Assembly (NCBI GenBank): GCA_016765515.1
Contig: JAESPT010000130.1
Location: 1 to 5,935 of the forward strand
Length of the DNA stretch: 5,935 nucleotides
Source of the DNA: Sneathiella sp.
Lineage (GTDB): Bacteria; Pseudomonadota; Alphaproteobacteria; Sneathiellales; Sneathiellaceae
Reading direction: 5' to 3'
Shown here: positions 4,628-5,935 of the stretch, piece after piece
How positions within the stretch are numbered: position 1 is the stretch's first letter
Layout: each line of letters begins with the position of its first letter
Notes under the pieces: generated by a model
Told to the model about the DNA's origin: nothing
Seen by the model: the letters and a program-made list of their open reading frames with translations, nothing else
The model's database searches: none
Position numbers and translations under genes: made by a program

Positions 4628-5935
4628 CCGAGGCGGTATGGTGCCTGCGCGCCCTTCTCAGCCATTGGCGGCGCAGTCCCTTTCAACTCTTTGTTCTCCT
4701 GTTGGGGCTCATGGTCGCCACAGCACTTTGGAGTGGCGTTCAGGCAATCAACAGCCAGGCCCGACAAAGCTATGATAAAGCCGCGAATCTTTTGGGTGAG
4801 AAGGACCTCTCTGCCATCAGTTCCGTCACCAGCCCGTATTTTTCCGACACGGCCTTTGGTTACTTGCGCCGTCTGGGATGGAACGTCTCCCCCATTTTGG
4901 AAGGGGAGATATCGGTCGATGGCAATCACTACCGGCTCATTGGTATCGATCCATTAAGTTATCCCGCGAATGTGACGACCCTTCCCATTGATAAAAAACA
5001 GGATGATCTGATCGCCTTTATTCACCCGGGTCGAACCATTCTTAATCCAGACACCTATGATAAAATTAGAACCACTGCTGAAAATTGGAAAACGGATAAC
5101 GGCAAGCCCCTGCCTCCAGCATTGAAACAGGAGGCCATTCCGCCCAACCTGCTGATTGTCGATATAGGGATCGCACAAGGTCTGTTGGACAAACCGGGAT
5201 TACTGTCAAAACTGCTGGTCAGCCCACTGCAAAACCGTGCGTCTTTGAATTCAGCGTCTCTTTCAGGTCTGAATTTACAACTCAGTTCGCCCTCTGAAAC
5301 GGTGAGTGTTGATGGCCTGACAGAGAGTTTCCATCTGAATTTGACCGCCTTTGGGTTTCTCTCTTTCTTCGTCGGGTTGTTTATCGTCCATTCCGCCATT
5401 GGTCTTGCCTTTGAGCAACGGCGGAGCATGGTCCGCACCTTGCGCGCCTGCGGTGTATCAGCCCGGAAACTGGCCATGGTTATGCTCGGTGAGTTATTAA
5501 TCTTTGCTCTTTTTGCAGGATCCATCGGCGTGATTGCTGGATATGGGATCGCAGCGGCCCTGCTGCCGGACGTGACCGCCAGTCTGCGCGGTCTTTATGG
5601 CGCCCAAGTCAGCGGTGAACTTTCCTTGCAACTCTCCTGGTGGTTTTTGGGTCTGGGCATGAGCGTCTTAGGCGCTCTCTTTGCGGCAGCCAGCAGTCTA
5701 TATAAAGCCTACCGATTACCGGTCTTGGCACCCGCCGCCCCCAATGCATGGCGGGTGCAGCAGATCCTTTTGTTAAAACGTCAAGCTGCCGTCGCCCTCA
5801 TCCTCTTTTTCTGTGCGGTTCTGCTGCCCCTTGTTTTTGGCGGATTGGTCAGTGCTTTTTTAATGATGGGCTGCCTGCTTTTGGGATCAGCACTCCTTCT
5901 CCCCTTCGTCCTCTCGCTTATTCTCAATTTGGGGC
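4624..5935 (+). CDS. FtsX/MacB-type ABC transporter permease, 5' part (runs off window end)
   Basis: The ATG overlaps the ATPase stop by four bases, and the frame stays open for 437 codons to the window edge. The layout is that of class VII (MacB/LolC) permeases: a basic N-terminus (HWRRSP, 14-19), membrane helix 1 at about 20-42, a periplasmic domain at about 43-238, then an FtsX core with helices near 241-262, 287-312 and 338-360. After the second helix comes FEQRRSMVRTLRACGVSARK (263-282), the family's 'E.R..e...LRa.G.s..' coupling loop. Two further hydrophobic segments (about 385-407 and 409-435) suggest a second FtsX module beyond the window, making a long two-module permease. Its N-terminus (ALWSGVQAINSQAR, 34-47) recalls permeases annotated as AttF/AttG of AttEFGH systems more than E. 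coli YbbP. That is from memory and needs a search. The exported or extracted substrate is unknown. Confidence 0.88.
   Translation, partial: MTEAVWCLRALLSHWRRSPFQLFVLLLGLMVATALWSGVQAINSQARQSYDKAANLLGEKDLSAISSVTSPYFSDTAFGYLRRLGWNVSPILEGEISVDGNHYRLIGIDPLSYPANVTTLPIDKKQDDLIAFIHPGRTILNPDTYDKIRTTAENWKTDNGKPLPPALKQEAIPPNLLIVDIGIAQGLLDKPGLLSKLLVSPLQNRASLNSASLSGLNLQLSSPSETVSVDGLTESFHLNLTAFGFLSFFVGLFIVHSAIGLAFEQRRSMVRTLRACGVSARKLAMVMLGELLIFALFAGSIGVIAGYGIAAALLPDVTASLRGLYGAQVSGELSLQLSWWFLGLGMSVLGALFAAASSLYKAYRLPVLAPAAPNAWRVQQILLLKRQAAVALILFFCAVLLPLVFGGLVSAFLMMGCLLLGSALLLPFVLSLILNLG

Overview
The window looks like chromosomal DNA from a proteobacterium. An alphaproteobacterium is my best guess, and it is inference. 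By eye the base composition is moderate, near half G+C. The genes are compact, with two LysR-family regulators, an Acr3 arsenite exporter, a small ParB-like protein of a kind I associate with alphaproteobacteria, and an ABC transporter of the LolD/MacB class. There are no RNA genes, insertion sequences, CRISPR repeats or phage genes.

Layout, left to right. (1) 1-291, plus: the end of a LysR regulator cut by the window edge. (2) 487-1515, plus: a complete Acr3-type arsenite permease, preceded by a 195-base gap with several small dyads. (3) 1603-2283, minus: an Hsp31/DJ-1-like protein with the Cys-His-Glu active-site residues. It converges on acr3 across a hairpin-plus-T-tract terminator read from the minus strand. 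(4) 2399-3271, plus: a second LysR regulator, divergent from the Hsp31-like gene. The 115-base gap between them carries a T-N11-A LysR-box-like dyad and a second 6-bp-arm dyad overlapping a possible -10. (5) 3272-3580: no secure gene. It holds a GAT/GGT-rich repeat tract whose minus strand can be read as a very histidine-rich peptide with CxxCH motifs. (6) 3581-3826, plus: an 81-residue ParB/sulfiredoxin-fold protein with a GTG start and a good ribosome binding site. (7) 3974-4627 and 4624-5935, plus: an ABC ATPase and its FtsX-type permease, coupled by an ATGA overlap. The permease runs off the right edge.

How the genes may work together. The Hsp31-like gene and its divergent LysR are probably a regulator-target pair; the regulator has an unusual Cys cluster in its effector domain, which would suit an electrophile or redox signal. 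The ABC ATPase and permease form one operon and one complex. The arsenite exporter has no ArsR or ArsC visible here, and its control is unclear. The most unusual piece is the His-rich/Asp-rich repeat tract, which may be a broken or unconventional metal-binding or haem-binding gene or only an expanded repeat. Nothing here is convincing proof of a new system.
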